From the NCBI GenBank assembly GCA_903921365.1, contig CAIXPS010000576.1:1-56401 (forward strand): DNA of 56,401 nt, written 5' to 3'. The translations under genes were made by a program, and so were the position numbers. This stretch comes from an uncultured bacterium. Lineage in GTDB: Bacteria > Chloroflexota > Anaerolineae > J036 > Brachytrichaceae. The notes under the pieces are model-generated. The model was not told the origin of the DNA. It saw only the letters and a list, made by a program, of their open reading frames with translations, and did not search any database. Position 1 is the stretch's first letter; every line of letters starts with the position of its first letter. Below, in pieces: positions 1-8,928 of the stretch.

Positions 1-1311
1 GAGCTGATGGAACAAGCGCGCAAACCAGAGCAGCGACTGGCGGTACCGCTCCGGCGAGGGGAACAGCGGCAGATCGCACCCCGCCATATCGGCGCCTTCC
101 AGGCGTTCGATGATCTCGCCGTAGGCCTTGCGCGCCTCAATAGCTGACCATTTCCGCCGTGGGTAGTGCCCCCAGCCCGGCACGACCTCGAAGGCCTCGA
201 ATAGTTCGCCCAGGCGCTCGTTTTCCGCGCCGAAGACCCTGCGGCAGAACTCGCGTGAGACGAGATCGGGGTCGCGATCCGGATCGATGGTCGCTTGACC
301 GGCTGCGTACAGGCACAGATGGCTGAGCATTGGCGACATGGTGTAGGACATCGCGCCATAATACGGTGCAACGGCGTATTCCTCGCGCCTGCGGCTGAAT
401 ATCCGCGGAAGCCGCCAGTGCGGATGCACCACCAGTTCCCCTTCCGCCACGGAGTAGTCCCAACTGGCAACGGGGTGGCTTTTTGCGATCTCGCGCACAA
501 AGGGGCGCGCATCCCCGCCCATCGTGCAGTCGGCGTCGGGGCTGAACCCCAGGTTGATTCCCACGATCATGTCTCCGGGGAACTGCGGGAGGCGCTGGAT
601 GAAGTCGGCCATCGAGCGCTTCGCCCGGTCGGGCGTGCCATTCCAGATATGGACGCGCTTTTGGGCTTCGCTGTATGCGAGCATGCTGGCGAAATAGCCG
701 TCCCATCCTTCCATCCGCAGCATATCGTCGCCCCAGCCGGTGAACGGCGTGCCCCACGTGCCGAGTTCGACGACGGCGCGCGGGTTCTCCTGCGCTACGA
801 TTTCAGTCAGCTCCAGGGCGAGATCGAGAAAGGTGTTGTGGTCGCAGCCATTGCGGTTGCAGCCGCCCGGGTCGCCTGGAAAGATGCCCACGATATCAGC
901 GCCTTTCATGACGGCCGCCCACTTTCGCCACAGCTTCAGAATCAGAGCGCGATCCGCCGGGTCGTTGGGGCAGGCAAGATACCACTCGTGCCCGATCGTG
1001 TTGGGGGCCAGGATGTATTTGAGCATCAGCCCCTTGTCATGGGCGATGTCGATGACCTTCTCCATCGTGGCCGCGAAGCGCGTGAACACCTCGTCCTCAG
1101 CCAATGCGGACTTGTACAAGGTCGGCTCCAGCCAGAACTCGAAACAGTTGAAGCCGAACGACTTGATCATGTCGAAAAGGGCGCCAAACTCGCCCGGCCC
1201 CCAGCCTCCACCGGCTTCGGGGCTGGTCATGTTTACATTCCAGCTATTCAGCAGGTGTGAGGCAAAGTTGACGTAATACGACCTGAGTGCGTAAGCAGGC
1301 TGTTTGTTCAC
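1..1311 (-). CDS. Glycoside-hydrolase-like TIM-barrel protein, C-terminus cut by window edge
   Basis: The reading frame is open from a GTG at 1309-1311 to base 1 (437 codons, no stop), so the C-terminus lies outside the window. A perfect AGGAGG sits 4 bases before the GTG and fixes the start. The protein has no signal peptide and is rich in Trp, Tyr and acidic residues. Segments such as GIFPGDPGG (about residues 142-150), HIWNGTPDR and VELGTWGTPF look like beta-strand/loop ends of a sugar-acting TIM barrel, but I cannot assign a GH family or catalytic pair. The next gene upstream on the same strand is an enolase-superfamily sugar-acid dehydratase only 29 bases away, so a joint role in plant or uronic sugar use is likely. 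Function is inferred. Confidence 0.6.
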   Translation of the reverse strand, partial: MNKQPAYALRSYYVNFASHLLNSWNVNMTSPEAGGGWGPGEFGALFDMIKSFGFNCFEFWLEPTLYKSALAEDEVFTRFAATMEKVIDIAHDKGLMLKYILAPNTIGHEWYLACPNDPADRALILKLWRKWAAVMKGADIVGIFPGDPGGCNRNGCDHNTFLDLALELTEIVAQENPRAVVELGTWGTPFTGWGDDMLRMEGWDGYFASMLAYSEAQKRVHIWNGTPDRAKRSMADFIQRLPQFPGDMIVGINLGFSPDADCTMGGDARPFVREIAKSHPVASWDYSVAEGELVVHPHWRLPRIFSRRREEYAVAPYYGAMSYTMSPMLSHLCLYAAGQATIDPDRDPDLVSREFCRRVFGAENERLGELFEAFEVVPGWGHYPRRKWSAIEARKAYGEIIERLEGADMAGCDLPLFPSPERYRQSLLWFARLFHQL

Positions 1312-1340
1312 CAGTCCTCCTGACAATCTGTAGCTGTTAA

Positions 1341-2618
1341 TCAACCTGCATAACGCATCCGAACCTGCGCCTCACGCGCCTGCGCTCGCGCCCATGCGCG
1401 CGGGAACCGGGGATTGGCAGCCACGTTGGAACCGGGGATGTATGGGAATTGCTTTTCCAGATCGGGCATTAGCGTCTTCCCAAAGCCCGGTACGTCGGGC
1501 AGCGTGATCACGCCGTTCACGGGGCGATAGGGTTCGGTGAACAATGCTTCGCGGAAGGGGTTGGGGTACATGAAGAACTCGCACATATGGCCGCTGCGTG
1601 CGCCAGCGACCAGGTGGACATTGCACATGGTTCCAAGGCTGGAACTCCAGTTGTGGGGCACGAGCTTCACGCCAGTGGCCGTAGCGACGCGCGCAATTCG
1701 CCAGTTCTCGCTGAGGCCGATGATGAAGCTGTCGGACTGCACCGCGTCGTAGATGCGCTGCTCCAGCCACGGGCGCGCCTCGGCCAGGCTGTGGAAGCGC
1801 TCGCCGCCCCACAGCATGACCCTGGGCATGGCTGCCTTGATCCGCAAGTAGTCCTCGAACTGCGTCGGCCCCTCGTCGCCCATGGGTTGCTCAAAGAACA
1901 GGAAATTGAGGTCGTTGATGATCGGCGCGATCTCCATGCATTGCTCGAAAGTCCAGGAGTCATAGCCTTTTTTCTCAAGGCCAAGCTTGAAATCGGGGCC
2001 GACCGCCTCACGCAACTTGCGGCACACATCGCCCAGCCGTGCCGGTGTGATGCCAGCTTCCTCCCAGTCCGTGCCGGGACGCCATTTGAAGGCGTCGAAG
2101 CCCATCGCCTTGTAGCGAAGGGCCTCTTCGATCAGCGCATCGACACCATAGGGTTTGCCGTCACCTTTGTCGTAATACGTCCACAACACACCGCCGCTGG
2201 CGTAGACATGCACTTGCGGGTTTGGCGGGTTATCGACAGCAAGTAACTGATAGACCGGCTTGCCCTTCACTCTGCCGATGATGTCCCAGCACGCCACATC
2301 CAGCCCGGTCGGCAGACTGGTTCCGACAAGATCAAACGGATTCTTACCCAACAGATGGGAATGATCCGTCGGCCCGTTTACATCGCCGGGGCCAATGCCG
2401 ATGATGCCCTGATCCGTGAAAACCTCGACGATGGCTACGTCATACTTGGTGAGCACAACGGGACCGCATTCATGGACATACGAGCCGTCGGACGGTTTAT
2501 AGGTCAGACGCGTGGTTTTAACACCCGTGATTTTGATCGGTTCACGAACGATGTTAGGGAGTTGCGGATCGACTGTCAAAGGCGAGTCATCGCCGGGCGT
2601 TTTATTCGTCATATGCAT
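1341..2618 (-). CDS. Mandelate racemase/enolase superfamily sugar-acid dehydratase
   Basis: 425 aa, full length for the family. Visible are the N-terminal capping domain (about 25-125) and the barrel. Lys178 in FKWRPG is the likely base; Glu215 (LGLEKKG), Glu243 (FFEQP) and Glu273 (GGERF) match the three metal ligands, and His322 (VPHNW) the C-terminal catalytic His. Enzymes of this kind abstract the alpha proton of an acid sugar with Mg2+ and either dehydrate or racemise it; substrate cannot be read from sequence. Start: Met1 follows AAGGT by 5 bases, but Met3 is equally possible. It lies in one direction with the glycosidase-like gene 29 bases downstream and with the radical SAM gene upstream (17-base gap). 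Confidence 0.85.
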   Translation of the reverse strand: MHMTNKTPGDDSPLTVDPQLPNIVREPIKITGVKTTRLTYKPSDGSYVHECGPVVLTKYDVAIVEVFTDQGIIGIGPGDVNGPTDHSHLLGKNPFDLVGTSLPTGLDVACWDIIGRVKGKPVYQLLAVDNPPNPQVHVYASGGVLWTYYDKGDGKPYGVDALIEEALRYKAMGFDAFKWRPGTDWEEAGITPARLGDVCRKLREAVGPDFKLGLEKKGYDSWTFEQCMEIAPIINDLNFLFFEQPMGDEGPTQFEDYLRIKAAMPRVMLWGGERFHSLAEARPWLEQRIYDAVQSDSFIIGLSENWRIARVATATGVKLVPHNWSSSLGTMCNVHLVAGARSGHMCEFFMYPNPFREALFTEPYRPVNGVITLPDVPGFGKTLMPDLEKQFPYIPGSNVAANPRFPRAWARAQAREAQVRMRYAG

Positions 2619-2635
2619 GTCATACCTTATGTTTC

Positions 2636-4117
2636 TTAAGCGACGTGTAGTTCTACCACCTGGCGGAAATGGAAACCATAAATGGCCAGGGTGATCGCAA
2701 CGGGGAACAAGCGCGGTCGGCGGAACAACGTCCAGAAAAACAAGCGCCAGTACTGGGCGCGTTCGACGCCGCGTATCCCCAGTTGAGTGATGGATCGCGC
2801 AAGCGCCAGGATGTACTGCGGCTCCAGTTGGATCCTGACCTTGGGCGGTTTGTACTCACGCAGAAACGTCATGACGCGCTCATAGTAAGGCTGCGGGGCG
2901 TAGATCTGGCTCAGGAGCTTGCGATACCCTTCGCGCAAGGTCTCAAGACCCATCGCGGGGATGATGTTGGTTGATCCATCCACGTTATCGCCGGATATAT
3001 TATCCGCAACCAGGCGGCCTTCCTTACTCATGCGGTCGAACAGGCGCGTTCCGAGCGGCGCCTGCAACAGCCCGACCATCGCGGTCACGATGCCGCTTTT
3101 CTGGATGAAATCAATCTGCTGCTGGAATATCGAGGTCGTGTCATGATCAAACCCGACGATAAACCCGCCTTGCACCTGCAGACCGGCGCGTTGAATCCGC
3201 TTGACGCTTTCGATCAGGTCGCGGCCTTTGTTTTGTGACTTGCTGCATTCGGTCAGGCTGTCTTCGTTGGGGGTCTCGATGCCGACAAAGACTGTGTCGA
3301 ACCCTGCTTCCGCCATGAGTCGCAACAGTTCCGGATCATCGGCCATGTTGATCGAGGCTTCTGTGTTGAACGCCATGTTCCCTTTGCCCTTTCGCCACTC
3401 GATCAACGCCGGCAGAACCTCTGTCTTGATCTGCTTTTTATTGCCGATAAAGTTATCGTCGACGAAGAAGATGTTCTTGCGCCAACCCAGGGCGTACAGG
3501 CCGTCGAGTTCGGCGATGAGCTGCGCAGCGGTTTTGGTGCGGGGGCGATGACCCAGCAGAGATGTGACATTGCAGAAATCGCAATTGAAGGGGCAGCCGC
3601 GCGAGAACTGGATGCTGACTGTATCGTAATGCTTGAGACTCGCCAGTCGCCAGAGCGGGATGGGGGTTTGCTGGATGTCTGGGAACTCGGTGCTGGTATA
3701 GAGACGCTTGGCGCAGCCATTAGCAAGGTCTGCGAGGAACGGGGGCAACGTCAGTTCGGCTTCGTTCAACACGAAAGTATCCACCTCTGGAAACTGGTCG
3801 TGTTCCATGGTGAAGAGCGGCCCGCCAGCAACTACTTTCACGCCGTTTTCTTTACACCTGGAAATGATGGCGCGCGCCGAGTCGCGTTGCACGACCATGC
3901 CGCTGATGAAGACGTAATCGGCCCACGCCAGATCGGCCTGAGTCAAGAGGGTTACATTCAAGTCGACCAGGCGTTTTTCCCAGTCGGTTGGCAATAATGC
4001 CGCCACTGTTAACAGTCCCAACGGCGGCGTCCCGGCTTTCTTATGGATGAATTTCAACGCGTGTTTGAAACTCCAGAACGTGTCGGGGAATTCGGGGTAG
4101 ACAAGCAGAATATTCAT
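2636..4117 (-). CDS. B12-binding radical SAM enzyme (DUF4070 type, HpnP-like)
   Basis: 493 aa from the Met that begins MNILLVYPEFPDTFWSF; a longer frame starts upstream but adds a non-homologous leader. The first 140 residues are a cobalamin-binding Rossmann domain (VFISGMVVQ, VVAGGPLF). The radical SAM core carries Cys175, Cys179 and Cys182 in SRGCPFNCDFCNV, which hold the 4Fe-4S cluster, followed by FFVDDNFIGN and GFIVGFDHD typical of this family. The C-terminal third is the DUF4070-like extension. Family members methylate unactivated carbons, the best known being hopanoid C-2 methylation; substrate here is inference. No Shine-Dalgarno is visible, and a -10-like TATGGT (4126-4131) lies 8 bases before the ATG, so the mRNA may be leaderless. 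Confidence 0.85.
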   Translation of the reverse strand: MNILLVYPEFPDTFWSFKHALKFIHKKAGTPPLGLLTVAALLPTDWEKRLVDLNVTLLTQADLAWADYVFISGMVVQRDSARAIISRCKENGVKVVAGGPLFTMEHDQFPEVDTFVLNEAELTLPPFLADLANGCAKRLYTSTEFPDIQQTPIPLWRLASLKHYDTVSIQFSRGCPFNCDFCNVTSLLGHRPRTKTAAQLIAELDGLYALGWRKNIFFVDDNFIGNKKQIKTEVLPALIEWRKGKGNMAFNTEASINMADDPELLRLMAEAGFDTVFVGIETPNEDSLTECSKSQNKGRDLIESVKRIQRAGLQVQGGFIVGFDHDTTSIFQQQIDFIQKSGIVTAMVGLLQAPLGTRLFDRMSKEGRLVADNISGDNVDGSTNIIPAMGLETLREGYRKLLSQIYAPQPYYERVMTFLREYKPPKVRIQLEPQYILALARSITQLGIRGVERAQYWRLFFWTLFRRPRLFPVAITLAIYGFHFRQVVELHVA

Positions 4118-4194
4118 TGTTATGCACCATAGCCGAACTTTTACGGCTGTATTCAACTGCTTATGAGAAGCGTACATCAATGGAAACACCATGA

Positions 4195-4314
4195 ACGGTG
4201 TTAGGATTCGTTGGGATTGTGCAACACCAGCCTGCCAACGCCAGACAGATTGCCGAGCGACTCGGCGCGACGCCGGGCGCCGTCGGCCATCATTTGCATG
4301 TGCTGGAGGAGTAA
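4195..4314 (+). pseudogene. Remnant of an ArsR-type winged-helix regulator
   Basis: Too short for a normal gene, this stretch follows a TGA at 4192 and ends with TAA at 4312. Its translation contains QPANARQIAERLGAT followed by PGAVGHHLHVLEE, which is the helix-turn-helix core of ArsR/HTH_20 regulators, where the recognition helix normally reads tvS.HLk.Le. The N-terminal helix before it is weak (VLGFVGIVQH) and everything after the recognition helix is missing, so the wing and dimer helix are lost. The MFS gene begins 11 bases later. I read it as a decayed local repressor of the exporter. A GTG at 4219 could open a 31-codon peptide, but no function is likely. Confidence 0.6.
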
Positions 4315-4325
4315 ACCTTAGCGAT

Positions 4326-5735
4326 ATGAGCGCAGCAACCCCCTATAAAGCGCCGCCGAACGGCTGGCGCACCTTTCTGATCGTGTGGGTCACTCAGTCG
4401 GTGTCGGTAATCGGCAGTGCGCTGACCGGTTTTGCCATCACCATCTGGCTGACGACTGGTCTCTATCCCGATCCGTCGCAGAAAGGTGAACTGGCGTGGG
4501 CGCTGGCCGCGTTCAACCTCGCTTTCGCCATCCCTATCGTCTTCGGCGCGCCCATTGCCGGCGCCTTTGTCGACCGTTACGATCGCAAACGCACCATGAT
4601 GGCGATGGATGTTCTCAACGGTTGCGTGAGCATTCTCACGGTTGCGCTGATTGCCGCGCGCCAGTTGACGGTGCCGTGGCTGATCGTCATTGCGGTGCTG
4701 ACCTCGATCTTCAGCGCGTTTCACGGTGCGGCGTTTGACACGTCGTATGCCATGCTTGTGCCAGAGAACAAACTGCCGCGCGCCAATGGGATGATGCAGA
4801 CGATCTGGTCGCTCTCAGGCGTGCTCGCGCCCAGCGTCGCCGCGATGTTGATCAGCCTGCCGTTGCTGGCACGCAATGGCCAGTTGCCTGCTTTCGCCAC
4901 TTTTCTGGGTCAGATTCAGAATGGCGCGCTACTTGCCATTGGCGTGGACGGACTGACGTTCTTCATCGCGGCGCTGGCGCCGTTGTTTCTTTTCATCCCG
5001 TCGCCGGTGCGCACCGACTTGAAAGCTGATTCGGGCGCAAAGAAAACCATGTGGGCCGATATCAAGGAAGGGGTGGTGTATATCTGGCATCGCCGTTCGT
5101 TCTTATGGCTGCTGGGCACGTTCACTGTCGCCAACTTTGTGGGCGGGACGGAGATTCTGATGCCGCTGATCATAAAGTTCCAACTCGCCCCCGATTGGGC
5201 CGCGCATGGGTTCCAGATTGAGACGGCGCTGGCATTCGTCACTACCGCAGCCAGCATCGGTGGGCTGCTGGGCGGTGTGCTTATCACGGCATGGGGAGGG
5301 TTGAAGCGGTTGCGCGTGTTTGGTGTGCTTGTGCCAATGATTTTAGAAGGGTTAATGATCATCGTGTTCGGTTTCTCCAACTTGATAACCATTTCGTGCA
5401 TCGTGACCGGGCTTGCCGCAGCAATGACGCCAATACTGAACGCGCACTCGCAGACGATCTGGCAGACGCAGACGCCGCGCGAGTTGCAGGGGCGCGTGTT
5501 CTCGGTGCGCCGGCTGATTGCGCAGTTTAGTTGGCCTGCCAGCGCATTTTTGATGGGCGCACTCGCCAGCAGATTCGACCCCGGCTTGATCGTTGCGGCG
5601 CTTGGCGCGATTCTGGTGGTGTGGTGCGTCATTGGTTTGTTCAACCCTTATCTGCGCAAGGTTGAGGATCGGGAGTGGATCGAAGCCAAAGCGGCTGAGC
5701 GCGCTGCCGCAAAGCGTACAATAAGGACATCATGA
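4326..5735 (+). CDS. MFS transporter, probable drug or siderophore exporter
   Basis: 469 aa from the ATG at 4326; an in-frame upstream ATG (4191) would add 45 residues that merely read through the regulator remnant. About twelve hydrophobic segments, the MFS motif A variant [11 protein letters not shown] after the second helix, and the layout of EntS/MdfA-like exporters (MFS_3) are visible. It would export small molecules by proton antiport at the inner membrane. GGAGGA at 4305-4310 is 15 bases upstream, which is far for a ribosome site. The stop overlaps the start of the aldolase gene in ATGA, showing translational coupling. The ArsR-type remnant in front suggests that efflux was once ligand-repressed. 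Confidence 0.85.
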   Translation: MSAATPYKAPPNGWRTFLIVWVTQSVSVIGSALTGFAITIWLTTGLYPDPSQKGELAWALAAFNLAFAIPIVFGAPIAGAFVDRYDRKRTMMAMDVLNGCVSILTVALIAARQLTVPWLIVIAVLTSIFSAFHGAAFDTSYAMLVPENKLPRANGMMQTIWSLSGVLAPSVAAMLISLPLLARNGQLPAFATFLGQIQNGALLAIGVDGLTFFIAALAPLFLFIPSPVRTDLKADSGAKKTMWADIKEGVVYIWHRRSFLWLLGTFTVANFVGGTEILMPLIIKFQLAPDWAAHGFQIETALAFVTTAASIGGLLGGVLITAWGGLKRLRVFGVLVPMILEGLMIIVFGFSNLITISCIVTGLAAAMTPILNAHSQTIWQTQTPRELQGRVFSVRRLIAQFSWPASAFLMGALASRFDPGLIVAALGAILVVWCVIGLFNPYLRKVEDREWIEAKAAERAAAKRTIRTS

Positions 5736-6505
5736 CAATACGCAGACTCCATCACATTTTCAAATCAGATGGCCGCGGGCTCATCGTCGCCATGGATCAC
5801 GGGGCGCTTGAAGGCCCGATGAAGGGACTGGAACACCCCGCTAAGACGATCGAGCAGATCATCGCTGGCGGCGCAGACGCGGTGCTGACCACGTACGGCG
5901 TCGCGCGCGCCTTCGCGAAGGAACTCGCCCCGCTCGGGTTGATCCTGCGCACTGACGGCGGCAGCACGTTTCTAGGCAGCGCCACCGGGCCAAGCAGCAT
6001 CCAGTTCACCATCGAGTCGGCGTTGCGCCTTGGCGCGGATGCCGTCGCGGTGTGCGCCTATCCAGGGTCGGCACATGAGGAGATCACGTTGCTCAACCTG
6101 ACGCGCACCGTCGAGGCCGCGCACGCGATGGGCATGGTCGTATTGGCTGAAATGGTCCCCGGCGGTTTCGACAGCGGGCCGGAGTTTCGCACACTGAAGA
6201 GCATCAACGCCGCAGCGCGCATCGGCGCGGAGCTTGGCGCCGATATCATCAAGTGTCCCTACGTGGATGGCTTTGAAGCCGTGGTCACGACGACCTATGT
6301 GCCGGTCGTCATCCTCGGCGGCGCGAAGCAGGGCAGCGAGCGCGACATGCTCGTGAAGATCAAGAGCGCAGTGGATGCCGGCGGCGCTGGCGTGGCGGTC
6401 GGGCGCAACATCTGGCAGGCGGCGGATACAACCCGCATGACTGCTGCGGTCGCGGCGATTTTGCATCACGGCGCGTCGGTAGACGAAGCTATGAAGTTGA
6501 TGTAG
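5732..6505 (+). CDS. Class I aldolase, DhnA/FbaB-LsrF type
   Basis: 257 aa, usual length. The family's opening [11 protein letters not shown], the strand end ADIIKCPY with the Schiff-base Lys, and the phosphate-binding end [12 protein letters not shown] are all present. Enzymes of this DeoC/LacD-fold group cleave or form fructose-1,6-bisphosphate, or act on related ketose phosphates such as LsrF and ADH-synthase substrates. The ATG lies inside the MFS stop (ATGA), so translation is coupled. An exporter followed by an aldolase is an odd pair; the coupling may reflect sugar-phosphate handling, but this is inference. The gene ends at a CCACCT/AGGTGG hairpin shared with the convergent glycosyltransferase. 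Confidence 0.85.
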   Translation: MTIRRLHHIFKSDGRGLIVAMDHGALEGPMKGLEHPAKTIEQIIAGGADAVLTTYGVARAFAKELAPLGLILRTDGGSTFLGSATGPSSIQFTIESALRLGADAVAVCAYPGSAHEEITLLNLTRTVEAAHAMGMVVLAEMVPGGFDSGPEFRTLKSINAAARIGAELGADIIKCPYVDGFEAVVTTTYVPVVILGGAKQGSERDMLVKIKSAVDAGGAGVAVGRNIWQAADTTRMTAAVAAILHHGASVDEAMKLM

Positions 6506-6514
6506 CCGTGATTA

Positions 6515-6537
6515 CCACCTTTCCCAGCGAGAGGTGG
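6515..6537. terminator. Hairpin between convergent genes
   Basis: CCACCT (6515-6520) pairs with AGGTGG (6532-6537) across an 11-base loop, midway between the plus-strand aldolase stop and the minus-strand glycosyltransferase stop. No T-run follows on either side, so termination strength is uncertain. Confidence 0.4.
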
Positions 6538-6554
6538 ACTTGTGCGCAGCCATA

Positions 6555-8849
6555 TTATTTGACGTCAATTACGCCCAACGGGATCGCATAATCGGGCAGT
6601 GCTGCGCCACTCGCGTCAAACGCCGGTATGCGCTCAACAGTCTTTGGATCATACATGCCGGCCGCCAGGTGATACCTGCCTGCCGGCAATCCAGGGTTTA
6701 GCTGGATGACATAGGCATCGGGAATGATCTCTCCCTTACTCCACAGATTCACCGGGTAAGTGTTGTTTCGCGGCGGTGAGTCTGTTTGCGCTTTTGGGGC
6801 GCCATCGGCGGCCAGCAAATGCACAAATGTGGTGAGTGCGGGCAGGCCGTCTGCGCCGGCGCGCCAGACCAGCGACACGGTCATGGTCTGCCCGGCCTGA
6901 ACAGAAGCAGGGATCGCAACCTGGACGAGGTCGATGGCGGCGCCTAGCCGGAACAGGGCTGGCAGGTTGGCCCACGGCTTGGCCGCACTGGAGTCCAGCC
7001 CAACTGGCAATTGACCAAACTTAGGTTCACAGGTCTGCCCGTTCTGACACGTTGGCGCAAGGTCCGACGCCAGAACATTGCCGCCTGCCGGGTCAAACCA
7101 CGTAACCTTAAATACCAGGGTGGTCGGCGCCAGCGCTGTTGATCTCAACGGCAGGTAGTAGTCCTCGCTGAAGGTGTCGCCAACCTTCCAGAATGAAGTG
7201 GGATAGACGCTGCGTCCGGGCGTGAAGTCCAGACCATTTTGCAGCGAAACACCGTTCGCGGTGAAGTTCTCCACGCGCAGGCCAAAATCTTTCGACATCG
7301 GTTGTAGCGCGCGCCAGTACAGCCTGATGGTAGCGATGTCGCCGAGGTAGGTTTTACGCACCGGAAGCGAGTACCCCAACAGGCGAATAGCTCCCCCGTA
7401 CGTCATATCGAGTGGGAATTGGATGCCGTCCGGGATGGTTACAGGATCGAGCATCTTCGGCTTCTGGTAGAACGGCTGTATGACCAGCGCCGGCGACATG
7501 ACCGCGACCAGTGCGATGCCGGCGAGGACGTAGGCGGCGCTCACGCGCGCGATGAGGCGTGGTAAATGCGCGAGGCCGAAAGCGAGCAGAATAGTCAGCG
7601 CGCCCAGCCCCGGCAGAAGGAATCGCCCGTTCACCAGGCTCAGGTTTGCGCTGGCCAATGTTCGTATGGTCGGCGCCAGCGCAACCGTGGAAAGCATGAG
7701 CACCATCAGCAATGGAAACCAGCGATCCTTGTGCTTCACCAGCGCGAGAACGAGACCGCCCGCTGCGATCAACGCTCCCGCAATCGCCATGTCATACCAG
7801 GCAGCCGGCATGCGCACCAGTCCCCACCCGAATGTTCCGAACATCGTCTCAAAAACCAACCGCCATAAGTAGTTGGCAAAGTTGGTGACGAGGAAAACAG
7901 TTCTATCCAGAATAGATGTGGAGACCACGGGGTTAGGCGCCGCTATCTGCGCCATATCAGGGGTTGCCACAAATGTGGCGTACCCGATTGTCGAGGAGAA
8001 CTGGCGCAATGACCTGCCTTCAGATACGACGCCGCCCGCAATCACCAACGCGGCCAGAACGATGAATGGAAGTAGAAGATCACGCAGTCGCGCGGATCTT
8101 TTCGCGATGACATCGCGGGCGATCAGCAAGCCGACGGCGACGACCGCAAACAGCAGCAATGAGATGGCGTTATCCTTTACCAGCACTGCGCCGGCCAGGC
8201 ATAGCGCCAACGCGAAATAAACCCTGCGCCTTGATTGTTGCGGCGGTTTGGCCCAAAGTCGAACGATAGTCCACAGGGTCAACGCGCCAAAAAACGTCAT
8301 GCCGATATCGTTCGTAATTGTTCCGCCCAGAAAGAGTGTGAGCGGCCACAAAGCGCTGATTGCCATCGCCAGCAGCGCAATATCGGCGCGCTGTGGCAAT
8401 GCCGTCCTGACGGTAAAGCACACAATGGCGACGGTAAGTGTGCTGAGGATGACTGAGACCATGCGACCCAACCGCAACGCCAAAGCAGTGCCGCGATATG
8501 GAAACGCGTCTATCTGCGCATCGGGCACCACATATACTCCGCCGCCAATTGCAAAACGGGGCTGCGCATCATCGGATGTGTCGATCAGACTGATCGGTAA
8601 TGCGACGAGCGCGTAATATAGGGGCGGCTGATGAGATTCGTTGTATTGCGCCAGTGTTGCGTTTGCCGGCGGCAGCGCGTGATGAATTGCAATGTATCGA
8701 GCGTAGGCGTAGTGTCCCGTCTCATCATAGGATTCCCACAACGGTGTGGAGAATGAATAGATGATGCTGATAATGGCATGGATGGTCAGCAACGCCGCGA
8801 AGGCAAGCTGGAATCGTGTTGATTGTGTTCGCATATGAGATACGGGCAT
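6555..8849 (-). CDS. Membrane glycosyltransferase, GT39/ArnT (GT-C) type
   Basis: 764 aa. The N-terminal half has about ten to twelve hydrophobic helices; the first periplasmic loop carries ESYDETGHY (about 39-47), where the Asp-Glu pair is the catalytic site of polyprenol-phosphate-sugar GT-C enzymes, followed by NESHQPPLYYALVAL typical of PMT_2 proteins. After about residue 470 comes a soluble, beta-rich extracytoplasmic domain (YWRALQPMSKDFGLRV, VDLVQVAIPA-like strands). Such enzymes transfer a sugar from a lipid carrier to protein or lipid at the outer face of the membrane. Met6 (8834) is an alternative start; neither has a clear ribosome site. It stands alone, divergent from the alcohol dehydrogenase. 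Confidence 0.8.
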   Translation of the reverse strand: MPVSHMRTQSTRFQLAFAALLTIHAIISIIYSFSTPLWESYDETGHYAYARYIAIHHALPPANATLAQYNESHQPPLYYALVALPISLIDTSDDAQPRFAIGGGVYVVPDAQIDAFPYRGTALALRLGRMVSVILSTLTVAIVCFTVRTALPQRADIALLAMAISALWPLTLFLGGTITNDIGMTFFGALTLWTIVRLWAKPPQQSRRRVYFALALCLAGAVLVKDNAISLLLFAVVAVGLLIARDVIAKRSARLRDLLLPFIVLAALVIAGGVVSEGRSLRQFSSTIGYATFVATPDMAQIAAPNPVVSTSILDRTVFLVTNFANYLWRLVFETMFGTFGWGLVRMPAAWYDMAIAGALIAAGGLVLALVKHKDRWFPLLMVLMLSTVALAPTIRTLASANLSLVNGRFLLPGLGALTILLAFGLAHLPRLIARVSAAYVLAGIALVAVMSPALVIQPFYQKPKMLDPVTIPDGIQFPLDMTYGGAIRLLGYSLPVRKTYLGDIATIRLYWRALQPMSKDFGLRVENFTANGVSLQNGLDFTPGRSVYPTSFWKVGDTFSEDYYLPLRSTALAPTTLVFKVTWFDPAGGNVLASDLAPTCQNGQTCEPKFGQLPVGLDSSAAKPWANLPALFRLGAAIDLVQVAIPASVQAGQTMTVSLVWRAGADGLPALTTFVHLLAADGAPKAQTDSPPRNNTYPVNLWSKGEIIPDAYVIQLNPGLPAGRYHLAAGMYDPKTVERIPAFDASGAALPDYAIPLGVIDVK

Positions 8850-8913
8850 TGCTCGTTATTGTACCGATTTATGGACTTGTGACGCGTGTCGCGTCGAGTT
8901 CGTTGCCCTCTCC

Positions 8914-8919
8914 TATAAT
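8914..8919 (+). promoter_or_regulatory. -10 box TATAAT next to start codon
   Basis: A consensus TATAAT ends 9 bases before the ATG at 8929. No -35 box is visible at the right distance. Transcription would begin within about three bases of the ATG, giving an almost leaderless mRNA, although AGGA at 8921-8924 could serve as a weak ribosome site if the start lay upstream. Confidence 0.5.
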
Positions 8920-8928
8920 GCAGGAACA

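Noticed and set aside
295-1276. Long plus-strand frames opposite the first gene
   Set aside because: They are shadows of the minus-strand glycosidase-like gene, which has a perfect AGGAGG and continues through the window edge.
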